A stretch of 64,000 nucleotides of DNA from Prorocentrum cordatum. Taxonomy: Eukaryota; Sar; Dinophyceae; Prorocentrales; Prorocentraceae. Location of the stretch: contig CAUYUJ010000864.1 in assembly GCA_963575745.1 (NCBI GenBank), positions 1 through 64,000 on the forward strand. Direction: 5' to 3'. Below are positions 52,735-63,284 of this stretch, piece by piece. Each line of letters opens with the position of its first letter. The stretch's first letter is position 1. The translations under genes and the position numbers were made by a program. Under the pieces are notes generated by a model. That model did not search any database, was not told where the DNA came from, and was given only the letters and a program-made list of their open reading frames with translations.

Positions 52735-52865
52735 AAGGACAGAGAGTCCCCGCAGGTCCGCGCGGGTTTCTTGCGTCGGCGCGCCCAGGCGAGCTCCGCG
52801 CGCCAGAGCCCAGTGCCGGCCTAAGGGATCCGCGCGGAGTTCGGGAAGTTCTTTTTATTCTGCAT
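52735..52865. repeat. Rep-B hairpin element, copy 7
   Basis: CAGGTCCGCGCGGGTTTCTT, GCGCGCCAGAGCCC and GGATCCGCGCGGAGTTCGG; outer arms eroded. Its end is followed within 30 bases by Rep-E copy 2. Confidence 0.7.
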
Positions 52866-52887
52866 CTTGTCGGGGGTTGCTATAAGT

Positions 52888-53086
52888 CGGCGGCGAGCGA
52901 GGGGGGGAAGTGAGAAGGAGAAGGCCTTCTCAGAAGGCGGCGGGGCTTCTCAGAAGGCCTCCAGCCTTCTCAGAAGGCTTTCTGTGTCGTCGGGCAAAGC
53001 TGAGAAAACCTGTCAAAAGGCCGGGCGACTTCCGAACCTTCTGAGAAGGCCCAGCCCTTCTCACTCCCCGCCCTCGCTCGCCGCCG
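52888..53086 (+). repeat. Rep-E TIR element, copy 2
   Basis: 31-base arms: CGGCGGCGAGCGAGGGGGGG... and the inverted ...CCCTCGCTCGCCGCCG, about 29 of 31 matching. The interior holds five CTTCTCAGAAGG-like palindromes. Confidence 0.9.
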
Positions 53087-53090
53087 AAGA

Positions 53091-53211
53091 ATGTGCCCCT
53101 GGCCCGAGGTGCCCGATTTCCAAGGAGGTCCCCACGGCCTCCAGAGCACCCCTTACGAGGCGGGCCCCAAGATTGACCGCAAAGCGTGGGGGACCTCGGG
53201 CCAGGGGCACC
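53091..53211. repeat. Inverted repeat, ~22-base arms
   Basis: GTGCCCCTGGCCCGAGGTGC (53092) and ACCTCGGGCCAGGGGCAC (53193). Could form a hairpin; no second copy seen. Confidence 0.8.
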
Positions 53212-54101
53212 TTTAGCAACCTCCGACTTGTGCCTCCTCCAGGCAAGCCGATCATCCCGAACCCGGAGGTTCGGGTCAGACGAAAGCGGTGGGACTGGGA
53301 AAGGCGGGGTGTACGAGTTTTCGCGCGCAAGCAGCTGCTTTCACCCCCGCCGTTAGACGCTTTCCTCGATGCATGCCCGCCTCCGGCGCGGGCGGGCACC
53401 AGGAAAGCTAAGTACATGCAGCTGATTCGCTAGCCCACCTTTTTCGCTTTCCCCGAGAGGCCGAGAAGTTCCCGGCCGGCGTCCCTCGAGACGAGGACAG
53501 GGGACAGGAGGGGGAGGGGGAGCGTTCGAGAGAGCCAGGATGGGTACGAAGCGGGTGGGGGCGGGGGTTGACAGCAGGTCTTGCTCACGTTGGACAGGTG
53601 ACGCTGTTGGTTTGGCCACGAACGTGATCCGCTGTTTTTTGGCGAATGTTGCTTGCCGACAAGCAGCCAGTAGCTGGTTCGGACAACAGTTGATAACAGT
53701 TGTCGTACTGCATCATCCGCCCATTTATGCTGTCCCCATCTCGGCGTGCCAGAAGACGAGGACCTACTTACTGGCCCGTTTTTTTTTGTTTGTGTGTGTG
53801 CGTGTGTCTCCTTGTGCTCCTGCACCTTGCTTGAGGCAATTGTGCCGTACTTGTGGCAGATACGCCCCATTGATGCGCTACAGGTTGAAGGCACGCCATA
53901 GTTACGACGTCCCATAAATACGCGATAGCAGTAATGAGTAATACTCCTGGGCATCGTGGAAACATAAGATGGGGGGCTTTGCACAAATTTTTGTCGACCC
54001 AGATCGCAGAAAGATGGTGTTGTATTGTTTCACGACGTCGGAGGTCAGAGAAGAGAGGTGCATGAGGAGGTGGAGGTAGGAGGACCAAGGACGGGTTTCC
54101 A
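53212..54101. other. Unassigned sequence
   Basis: Shares TTGACAGCAGGTCTTGC (53568) with 3434. No gene recognised. Confidence 0.4.
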
Positions 54102-54353
54102 ATGCTCACGATTCGCGAGCAGTGGGAGACCAACGTCACCATGTACAACGAGGGCTTGGGCCCGCACCCTGGTTCGCCGCCGACAGACCTCTCATCGGAT
54201 TGGGACTACATCCCTCCAGATCCAGAGGATGAGGACTACGACCCGAACGCGCCGCTCCCTCCAGTGCCGATGGACCCCCCGAAGGAGCTGATAGAGGCTC
54301 AACCGCGGACCATCGAGTGGCCGAAGATCACGGACGAGTACAGGCCAGCGTAG
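54102..54353 (+). CDS. Possible small acidic, proline-rich protein or exon
   Basis: An 83-codon frame starting MLTIREQWETNV and containing DWDYIPPDPEDEDYDPN, then PPVPMDPPKELIE and TIEWPKITDEYRPA. Unlike other frames nearby it is rich in Asp, Glu, Pro, Trp and Tyr, with few Arg/Ala/Gly runs, which is closer to real protein than to GC-driven noise. No known domain; it could be a short disordered protein, one exon of a longer gene, or a retroelement fragment. There is no second exon that I can place. The stop is TAG at 54351-54353. Confidence 0.3.
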   Translation: MLTIREQWETNVTMYNEGLGPHPGSPPTDLSSDWDYIPPDPEDEDYDPNAPLPPVPMDPPKELIEAQPRTIEWPKITDEYRPA

Positions 54354-54690
54354 ACAAGCCGTGATGGCGGTTCGGTGCCAGGAGCCATTGGCCTGGAGAG
54401 GACACCGGCCTGATCCGTTAGGATGTCGCCTCGGCGTTAGAGACACAGACTCGGACATGCTTCACGATGGCTTCAGCAAAAGCACAACCTGGCCCTGCCA
54501 GGCAAGCGAGAGATGCCTGCCCTCCCTCCCCCTCCAGGGGAAGAGAGCCGTGCCGCGCCCAGAGCACCTCGTGCGGTGTTTGCCCCCCCGGGGCGCCAGG
54601 CGTCCGCGGGGGAGCGCCGCGGGGCTCTGCAAAGGCGCCCGGCTCGGGCTCGGCTGGGCGACCGCACACAAACCGCGGGGCTTCAGCTTG
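54354..54690. other. Unassigned sequence
   Basis: No gene or repeat recognised. Confidence 0.35.
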
Positions 54691-54800
54691 CTCCCTTCTC
54701 CTCCTCCCTCCTCCTCCTCCGTCCTCCTCCCTTCTCCTCCTCCTCCTCCTCCTCCTCCTCCCTTCTCCTCCTCCATCCTCCTCCTCCTCCTTCTGCCGCG
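54691..54800 (+). repeat. (CCT)n microsatellite
   Basis: CTCCTCC tract with TTC interruptions. Confidence 0.9.
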
Positions 54801-55754
54801 GCGCACAGGAGCGTCACGCAGCCCCAGCAGGGCTCCCACTGAAGTCCTCTGGGAGCCCCAGGGATCTCGCTGGAGTCCGACAGGACAGGGCTTGTGGTTC
54901 GATGTCCCGAGTTGCCAGGGCGAGTCGTCGCGCCCTACACCCGAGCGTGCTTGAAAGTGAGATGCTGCCCGAATCATCAGCGCACTAACCAGAAAGAAGT
55001 GGCGCACGCTGTCTCGTAGATGGCTTCGGGAATCAAGCGAACTGCAAAGAGTTCATGGTGCGCACATGTTCGGCAGCGATTGGGAGACCGCAGGGCGGCT
55101 CGCGCCTCAGAGTTCCATCGGCTTATCCGCAAGGTATATGGGAGGGAATCCCTGGACTTTCAAGCACACTGTCAACCCGCAGAATAAGGATGGGCAACCT
55201 TCCCAAGGGTACCCTTGCATCCTTGCCCCTTCGGCCCATCCTTAGCGACTTTCGCTGGCCGCGCCCCGCTAGCAACGTGTCGACATGGCCTCCAAAGGCC
55301 CTTGCATCCTTATCGTGCAACCTTACGACACGGGTCGACTGTAGCTTGTTCTTGTGCCTGACGGAGTGTGGAGTGCAGGGGGTCCATGGAGCAGTTGATT
55401 GGTTGATTGTGTTTTTCTTGGCAATATATGGGTTGTCGCCGAGACCAGGAACAGTGGTTTGGATATTCACGGCAGAGTTTAGGAGTTGATGCATGCTTGG
55501 CATTGTGTTTCCATTGAAGTGTGTCTCGTGGCATCTAGCGGCGATACAGCGTTACTTCGTAAACTCATAGTCGTCCAAGTCCTGGTGGTGCTTGGCTTTC
55601 TCTTGAAGCCATTACTAAACAATGGGAGTGCTTCCAGCAGTCGTGGCGCTCCTTGGTGCAGGGAATCATTTACTATTGTGCTTCTGGCAGTGCTAGGGCA
55701 GCGCACGCCTTCAAACTAAGCAGTTGCATGTTGCCAGGCATCGTTGCAAAAATC
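54801..55754. other. Unassigned low-repeat sequence
   Basis: No gene or repeat recognised; frames below 150 codons without domains. Confidence 0.4.
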
Positions 55755-56345
55755 TTTGGGCCGTTTTTGGGCCTCTCCGGGCTGTCTCGGGGCCCTCTTG
55801 GGCCGTCTTGGGGCCCTCTTGAAGTCTTCTTGGGCCGTTTCGGGCCATCTTGTAGGCTGCTTGGGCGCCGTCATGGGCCTCGGAGGATCGAACTTAAACG
55901 AGAACGCTAAAAGCTCGATTAACTACCGAAGGGACATCAATGATTGCCTCTGGTGGCGCTGTTGGGGGTGCTCTTGCGGCCCTCTTGGGCCGTCTTGGGT
56001 GTTTTTCAGACCCTCTTGGAATTGTCTTCGGGCCGTCTTGGCCCGTACTGAGGCTATCTTGAGCCGTCTTGATGCCCTCGTAGACCCCCAAGAGGTCCCA
56101 GGGGCCCAAATCATAGATTACCTCCGGTTCTTGTAGGTTTTGGGGCCCAGAAGGGGTCCTCCTGTTTTTGGTCGGGGGAAGTGGCGTGGGAAGTGGCGTG
56201 GCGGTAGGGGGGGTCTACATTGGAACGAAAACAATACAAGATGGAGCAATTACACCAGACTTTGATGTCTTGGATACTCTGCATTACAGCATTCGCGGAA
56301 AATGCTGCCGCTCAGCACGTCACCTCCAGACGTGGATTCCTCTCG
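55755..56345 (+). repeat. Rep-G unit 1 of a head-to-tail series
   Basis: TTGGGCCGTC array, core AAACGAGAACGCTAAAAGC (about 55892), second array, then GGCCCAAATCATAGATTACC (about 56103) and a spacer with TGGATACTCTGCATTACAGC. Confidence 0.75.
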
Positions 56346-57160
56346 CTTCGCGGGGTGCACGTCCTGAGCACGTGCAGTCAAGTCGTTTTGGGGCTTCTCA
56401 GTCTCTTGGGGACTTCTGTGGGGTCTCTTTGGGTTTCTTGGGGGCGTCTTTAACCCTATTGGGCGCTGTTGCGCCGTATGGCCCTTGCGGAGGCCGTATT
56501 GGGGGCCTCTCGCGGCCGCCTGGGGGCTCTCTGGGGGTCCTCTTGGGCCGTCTCGGGGGCCTTTTGGGCCGTCTTGAGGACCACTTTGGGCCGTCTGGGG
56601 GCCCTCTGGGGCCGTCTTGGGGTCCTCTCGGGCGTTTCTTGAACCGTCATGGGGCGATTTTGGAGGCTGCTTGGGTCGGGTCGTCAGGAGTAGAAAAAAG
56701 CGAGAACGCGAAAATCCTTCAAAACTTTTTTCGGAACATCTATGATTTGGGCTTGCGGAGGTGCTATTGGGGCTCCTCTGGGGGCCCTCTTGGGTCGTCT
56801 TGGGCGCTTTGGGGGCCCTCTTGGGGCCATCTTGGGCCGTCTCGGGGCCGTCGTGGGCCGTCTGGAGCCCAGCGTCAGCTATTTTGAAGCCCTCTTGGGC
56901 CCCCGGGAGGGCCACGGGCCCAAATCATGGATTTTCAATCGGTTAGGGGGGTTTCTGAAGCCCAGAAGGGGTCCACCATCTTTGGGTCGGTGGATGTGGC
57001 ATGGCCCTTGGGGGGGATTGGGGGGGAGACATTATAATGTAACGCGTTCCAACTTGTCGCAATTATGCAAGCATCGGGTACATTGGATACGTTGTATTAA
57101 GGCGTTCGCCAGAAAACGCTGCTGCTCAGCACGTCACCTCCGGACGTGGATTCCTCTCGC
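56346..57160 (+). repeat. Rep-G unit 2
   Basis: Starts after TCCTCTCGCTTCGCGGGGTG (56338). Array, core AAAAAAGCGAGAACGCGAAA (about 56693), array, GGCCCAAATCATGGATTTTC (56928), CAGAAGGGGTCCACC, and a spacer with GCATCGGGTACATTGG. Confidence 0.8.
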
Positions 57161-58310
57161 TTCGCGGGGTGCACGTCCGGAGTACGTACAGTGAGGTCGT
57201 ACAGTGAGGCGTTCGGAGGGCCTCTTTGGGCCGGCTTGAGCCGTCTTCGGCCGCCTGCGGGCCCTCTTGAGGGCTCCCTTGAGGGCTTATTGGGCCGTCT
57301 TGGAGCCATTTCGGAGGCTCCTTGGGCCGTACAGGAGGAATATTAAAAAATAGTCCACATATAGTTTCGGGGCGATTTGTTTGATTCCAGCGCTGGCTCT
57401 GATCACGGGCGCCGCCGTGACCAACCTCCATCTGGCTGGCGCTGCGCCGCGGTTCGCCCAGGGCGGGAGATTATTGTTTAATGACTCACCGAGGGTGATT
57501 CAGAGCACGTTCAGTCCAGTCGTTGTGGGGCCTCCTGGGAGTCTCTTGGGAGCTTCTTGGAAGCGTCTCAGGGGCTTTTTGGGGCCGTCTTTGGGCGCTC
57601 TTACGCCGTCTGGCCACTTCGGAGGCCACTTTGGAAGCCTCTCGCGGCCGCCTTGGGGCTCTCTTGGGGTCCTCTGGGGCCGTCTGGGGGGTGTATTGGG
57701 CCGTCTTGGAGGTTTTTTTGGCTGTCTCGGGGCCCTCTTGGGCCGTCTTGGGGCCCCCTTGGAGGCCTCTTGGGCCGTTTGGGGGCCTTCTTGGAGGCTG
57801 CTTGGGCCGTCATGGCCTTCTGCGAGCCGAAAAAAGCGAGAACGTTGAAATTGTCCCAAAACTAAAAGAAAATCAAAGATTTTGGCCTCCAGAGGCGCTC
57901 TCGGGAGTCTTCTTGGGGGCCTCTTGGACCTTCTTGGGGGCCTCATGGGCCCTCTTGGGGCCATCTTGGGCCGTCTTGGGGCGGTCTTGTCCCGTCTTGA
58001 GGCCGTCTTCACGCCTTCTTGGGCCCCCAGGAGGCCCAAGGAGCCGAAATCATTGATTTTCCCTTGGTGTTTGTTGGTTTTTTAGGCCCACAAGGGGCCC
58101 TCCACCTTTGGGTCGACGGAAGTGGCGCGACTCCGGGGGGGGGCAGGGGGAGAGATAACAATGTAACACCATGCAATATGTAGCAATTACGCAATCATTG
58201 GATACATTGGATTGCATTAGGGCTTCCACTCCGCTCCGCGACCTGCCTCCGGCAACACGTCACTTCCGGACGTGGATTCTACCGGCTTGCGCCACATCCG
58301 CTGGCCCCTG
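57161..58310 (+). repeat. Rep-G unit 3
   Basis: Starts after the second TCCTCTCGCTTCGCGGGGTG (57149). Array, core GAAAAAAGCGAGAACGTTGA (57829), array, CGAAATCATTGATTTTCCC (58045), CCACAAGGGGCCCTCCACC, and a spacer with GCAATCATTGGATACATTGG. Confidence 0.8.
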
Positions 58311-58638
58311 TTGTTTTTCTTCGGAGTGGCGGGGCTCTTGGGAACAGGTCCTTTGGTGGTTCTCTTGAGGCGTCTTGGGGGGCTGCTGGGCCGTCTTGGG
58401 GCCTTTTTGGGCTGTCCTGGACCGCTCTTCGGCCGTCTCGGAGCCGTCGACACCGCCTCAGCCGCCCGAAACTCGGAGGGCTCTTGGCCCCTCGAAGAGC
58501 ACTTGAAATGCTTGGTGCAGAGAAATCAGGGGACCTGCGCATACGCCACCGTCCCGCGCCTGGGACTCGGTTGCGCTTGGGCCGCAGCCTGCTGACGAAG
58601 ACCTCCATGGCCTGAATTTGCCCCTCCCCTCGCTCGCT
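58311..58638. other. Rep-G-like remnant and unassigned sequence
   Basis: GCGTCTTGGGGGGCTGCTGG (58369) continues the Rep-G array for about 80 bases; the rest is unassigned. Confidence 0.4.
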
Positions 58639-58742
58639 CAGGGTACTCCTGGGGCTGGCGACGTCCAATGCCACTGCGTCCTCACCGTGCGTCCTGTGCG
58701 TCCAGCTCAGAGTGGTGCTCCGCCCCAGAGTCAGCGTCAACT
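58639..58742 (+). repeat. ~104-bp direct repeat, copy 1
   Basis: CAGGGTACTCCTGGGGCTGG through CAGAGTCAGCGTCAACT. Matches 59324-59427 at roughly 87% by eye. Confidence 0.8.
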
Positions 58743-59323
58743 TCTCCCCGCGGCCGCGCCGCCCCCGCGCTTCCCCACCTCCCGCGGTGTTCAGAAGCAG
58801 CTGCTCGGCGCTCTCCCGAGCTGTTCAAGAGCGGCCCGCGCGCTCGCCCGGGCCTGCAGACCGGCAAAAAGTGTGGTGACGCTGGCGGCGCGCACGGGGG
58901 GGCGATGACGGCGATGGCGGCGATGACCACGAGTCCGCCGTCGCAGGTGCCGCCTCCGCGTCGGCAGCCGCCCTCGGTGAAGCCTTCCTCGGGGGGCCAC
59001 CACGGGAGGGCCTCCCTTCCCGGAAGCGCTTCGGGCGACGTGCGCGTCGTGGGCTCAAAACATGCCAGTCCGCCACGCACAGAGGGGGGTAAGTTTCTTC
59101 GAATCACCCCTGGTTCGCAGAAGGCGCGGGCCTCGTCTGTAGATCTATGACGGGCACGTTCTGAAAGCAGCCTCCTTCTAAGAAGACCTCCCCCCCTCCC
59201 CCGTATCCATGTGTGTGCGCCGCCAACGACGCGCATGGTAAAGGCGCACGGTTTACCAGGGGTGCCTTTTGTGTCTTTGCCTCTGCGGCATGTCCTTGGC
59301 AGTTGTTTCGCTGGCCAGCCTCT
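58743..59323. other. Unassigned sequence upstream of the PqiA-like gene
   Basis: No exon could be defended; a Ser/Pro-rich plus-strand frame ends at 59150. Confidence 0.4.
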
Positions 59324-59427
59324 CAGGGTACTCTTGGGGCTGGCGACGTTCGAGGCCATTGCGTCCTTACCGCGCGTCCTGTACATCCAACTCAGAGTGG
59401 CACCCCGCCTCAGAGTCAGCGTCAACT
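59324..59427 (+). repeat. ~104-bp direct repeat, copy 2
   Basis: CAGGGTACTCTTGGGGCTGG through CAGAGTCAGCGTCAACTGC, 685 bases after copy 1 and about 380 bases before the first ATG of the gene. Confidence 0.8.
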
Positions 59428-59804
59428 GCACTCCCGACCCCAGTTTCGTCAGCACTGGCAGCAGCAGCGCATTCAGGATCGTCCGCAGCGGCATCGGTTT
59501 CGGTACGGGTGCAGTTACAGGTGTTATTGCCAGTGACACTCTGCGAGACAGTGACATCAAGAGCTGCAGTAGCTGGAACGGTACCAACAGTAGCTGCAGG
59601 AATGCTAGCAATCCGTGGACGGTACCAGGCGCGTCGAACGATGGTGTTTTCGGGGAGTGTGCCTCATTTGTCCCGCACAGTGGTTGCAATGCCATTCCGT
59701 AACCACCGAGGCCCACCAGTTTTGGCGTGCAGGTGGCGGCCCAATGCGCTGCTACTTCTGGCGACTGCGCCGTTGAGCTGCGCGCCCCGAGAGCATCGCA
59801 CACC

Positions 59805-62800
59805 ATGCCGATCGGGGGCCTGCCTGCGCCCGCCCCCGGATCCGTGACGCTCTCTGCGGTCTCGTCTGTGTTGGTATGCACGGCGGGGCTGGCCTTGCTC
59901 AGCGGCACAAGGCCCAGCGACATGGGCGGCAGGGCGTTCACTGTGTACATGAAAGTCATCTTCGGCGTATTCGGCGCCCTGATCGTCTTCGTGGGACTTG
60001 TCCTCAACTCGATCCCGATGCTGATGGGCGTTTCCACAGATTCGGAGGGCAAGGCGGCGGCGATCGTGAGGTGCCTGCTGGTGGCCGCCTGCTGGGTCAC
60101 CGAGCGGTATCTCCTCGAGGGCGCGCCCGTGCCACTGGGCCGGAGCTGTGCTTGCGCACTTGTCTGGTTCGGCTCCACGCTCGTGGCGTGGGCCGCCCCG
60201 CGACCGCACGACAACATCAGCCAGGGCCTGGGCAGTCAGATCGCCGGCTGTGACGGCGGGTACCGGTCCCCGTTCTTGATATATTGCGCCATGTGGATCA
60301 CCAGCCTGATGTTCGGCACACTCCTGATAGGCACCCTCCTTCTGAAGTGCAAGGAGGACGCAAGTTCAGAGGTCCCCGACGTCGGCGACGTGGAGAGCAG
60401 CTTCGCCCTCCGGCGTGGCAGGATCTCAGCGCTGGCCGCGAGCGGGCTGATGCGGGGCGCATTGCCCATCATCTATGCTTTCGCCACCTCCATGTCAGGC
60501 CTTGTTTTCGCCTTCGGCGCCGCCAGGGACGAGATGGCGTGGGTGCTGCTCGGCGCCGTCCTTCTGGTGCTTGCCGTCCTGTGTGCCTGGATCTCACTCT
60601 GGCGGCTCGACCTGTCGCTAGAGTCCTGGGCGCTCCTGAGTCAGGGCTTCTGCTCTCTGCTTAGCCTTGGCCAAGAGCATCTGGTGTTCCGAGACTTCAG
60701 ATGGGATCCGGACAGCGAGGAGGGCTTATTGGTTGTGTGGAAGAGGCCTGGCCTTCAGATTTACCTTTTCGGCCTCTTAGTGCTCGTGGCGACTCTCTTG
60801 CTCTTTGTAGCAAGCGGCGATCAAGACAGCCGAGCGCACGCGGCTTCGTTCGACCACGCCGACAGGCATCCCGAGGTCGGCCCGCGCTATCCGCAGACGC
60901 CGCCGCATAAGAGGTACGTCTGGCAGTGGGTCTTACTGCCTATCTGTTTTGTGAGTATGGTCATCGGCCTGTCGAGGCCGTTGGTATCAACCCAGGTTGT
61001 TTGGCCGCGGACCCAGTGGGTCAATGGAGACGAGTCCGTCAGCAAGTTCAAGAACGAGACTGGCTCCGGCGAGGTTAGCGGCCTCACCTCCGAGCGCTCG
61101 TACATCGACATGATTGGCGAGTTCTACGACAAGCGGCTGCCGTGCTCCGCGCTCGTCGTGGCGACCAACAGCGCGATCTACCCCCCGCTCCAGTTCGCAG
61201 GCCTCCTGACGGCACTCGTGCAGCCCTCGTTCGTGCCCGGTGGCGTGTTGCAGACCATCCGTGGGGAGCTTGCCAAACGCGCGTTATTCAGGTTCACGAA
61301 CCCGATGTACCTCATGCTGTTCGTGTCGTTCCTGAACCTACCAGGTGCTGGCGACGTCCTTTTCCAGGCCTTGCAATTCAAGGCTTCGTTCGAGTGGGGC
61401 TTCTGGAGCCTGGTGGTGTATTGCATAACTTCCCACATCCTGGCGCAGTCGTTGGATCCCAACGCAGACTGCGTGTCAGTAAGTGACGCTCACCATGGCG
61501 TGCCCCAGCACAAGTCCATTCGAGGATCCCGTGGAATCGTGTACCCGAATGGCGAAGATGCTAAAGAGTCAAGCCGAGAGCTGGTCAAGACGATGGATCA
61601 CAACAGGAGCCGTATTTGTTCATTCTCTTCTGGCACAGACGAGCGTTGCCGGGGGCGGCGGAGGGGATCGTAACGATTTGCGCTGGCGCCGTCCGGTAGA
61701 CGTTCCCCGACGGTGCTGGCGCCGAGCGTTACATGACCAGGGGGGGCGGGGGGGGGGAACAGGCGTCATTCGAATAATTAAAAAGCGATCTCCAGGCAGT
61801 ACTTCTTAGAACACAAAATCAGCTTCGACCTCGACAGTCAGGACTCGTTCTCGGACAGTGGGTCTGGAGAGGACGAGTCTCCGGGTGAGCCTTACCTTTC
61901 CGTGGTCGGGGCAGCTGGGCTCGTGTTCTTCGTCGGCATCGCCATGTACGTGGGGCTCACGAGGCCCGTGTTGGGCTTCACGTACCGAGTATCGGGGTTG
62001 AAGATTAGCAACTTGGAGCCGACTCTCTTCGACCTTTGGCACAGCCTAGCAAACTCCAATCATCTGCTGTCGTTCTTTGCAGCCTTCATGTTTGTTCTCG
62101 CGATGATCGTGTGGGTTGTTCTGCTCGCCATCGTTGCCGTTCTTGGTCCAAACTCTGGGCCCCTACTGGTCGCCGAGCGTTTCACCCGGCCTTGGGTGAT
62201 GGGCCATGTCTGGTCTCTTGCAATTGTTGTGGTGTACTACATCTCCAGGTCGCGGAGCAGAGCCGTTATAGAGTATTGCGCGCACTTTCCCGATCAGTAT
62301 ATTGGTGTCGGTGCAATTCTTGCCATGGGCGTCGGGGTCAAATTGCTCCTCACAAAATCCGAAGGCATATTGCGACCTGGCCGTCGTCATTCTTCCGATA
62401 ATGTGCTGTCCCATCTGCCAGGTGGCCAGTTCGTTTGGGTTATAGGTCCAGTTGTAACTGCCACCGCGGTTGTCGTCTGCCTTGACACGTTCAAGCCAGC
62501 GGTTCCACCGGAGATATCAAGCTTGAGCGACGTGAACACCATGCTCTCGGTCTACCTGCCGAACGCAAACGACCGATTGCGAAGGTGGATGCCAGAGAGC
62601 GCTGGGGATTGCCAATCGTTGGCCCTGTACCGCGCCGCGCACGGCATGCCAGATACTGCGAATGAGCTAAAAGATCACGAGAAGCAGTGTGCTGGCAGTT
62701 CGCCATTGGTGCACGTGTCGCAAGACAGCGGAGGCCGTGATATAGATGCGTCAGCTTTGTGGGTGACAGGGCTCAACACTCTAGAGGTAACCGACATGAG

Positions 62801-63284
62801 AGTGTTGCCGCCGTCAAAGCTGACTGATTCGCCACAGCAGTGGAACATGACTTTCAGCGGCATCTTCAGAAACGTGCACGTGTTTGTGAAGGTAGACGTT
62901 GGCGGCAAAGAGTGGGTGAACGATTACCTGTGCTGCGACAATCCATTTCGATTTGTCCTTCAAGCGACAACGAATTGTGTGGAGGAGAGTGGCTTTACTC
63001 CTATGGAGCTCAGCATCGTCGACAGCGACCCGATCAAGTTCGGTCACAAATGGGAGGACACAACGCAGGACGACTGGTCAAGCACCTCGAGCTCGATTGA
63101 GTGGGACTACGGCAGGCAGGGGCTTGTGGAAAAGGAACTTCGAAAGGTCATTACGGGCAAGACGGGCACCCTGCTGGTCAAGACCACGAGTGGTGCCGTC
63201 ATCGATGCTCTCGAAAGCGTGAGCAATCTCTTGACTGACGTCGTGAAGCTGAACACAAGGCAGCTTTGCCCGCATAACCTCTGA
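59805..63284 (+). CDS. DMT/NIPA-like and PqiA-like multispan membrane protein
   Basis: Two exons, 59805-61478 and 61800-63284, join in phase to 1,052 residues. Residues ~13-340 have about eight spans with a DMT/NIPA-like pattern (RYLLEGAPVPLG; ALPIIYAFATSMSGLVFAFG; SQGFCSLLSL). Two PqiA-like four-helix modules follow. Module 1 (~374-550): PICFVSMVIGLSRPLV, LPCSALVVATNSAIYPPLQF, a third span, then FEWGFWSLVVYC. Module 2 (~592-745): a span ending GLTRPVLGF, LEPTLFDLWHSLANSN before the next span, and PWVMGHVWSLAIVVVYYI. A last span (~769-787) precedes a ~260-residue soluble domain with Cys residues, unrecognised. Bacterial PqiA works with MCE proteins in envelope lipid transport; a lipid role here is inference. 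The open frame extends upstream to 59703, so an earlier exon is possible. The PqiA-like call is fairly good, the DMT-like call weak. Confidence 0.8.
61479..61799 (+). other. Predicted GT-AG intron of the PqiA-like gene
   Basis: Donor GTAAGTGA at 61479 and acceptor CTCCAGGCAG ending 61799. Length 321. It joins the exons in phase 0 (Ser, then Tyr). The exon 1 frame stays open to 61673 but turns basic and low-quality after the donor; exon 2 opens with acidic YFLEHKISFDLDSQDSF. An alternative acceptor at 61795 would break the frame. Confidence 0.75.

Noticed and set aside
58682-60217. A 511-codon minus-strand frame
   Set aside because: Antisense to the start of the PqiA-like gene; the plus strand has hydrophobic spans and a matching second exon, while the minus frame has no domain.
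61479-61673. Read-through of exon 1 of the PqiA-like gene
   Set aside because: Sequence quality drops after a good GTAAGT donor, and exon 2 with the second PqiA-like module joins in phase at 61800.
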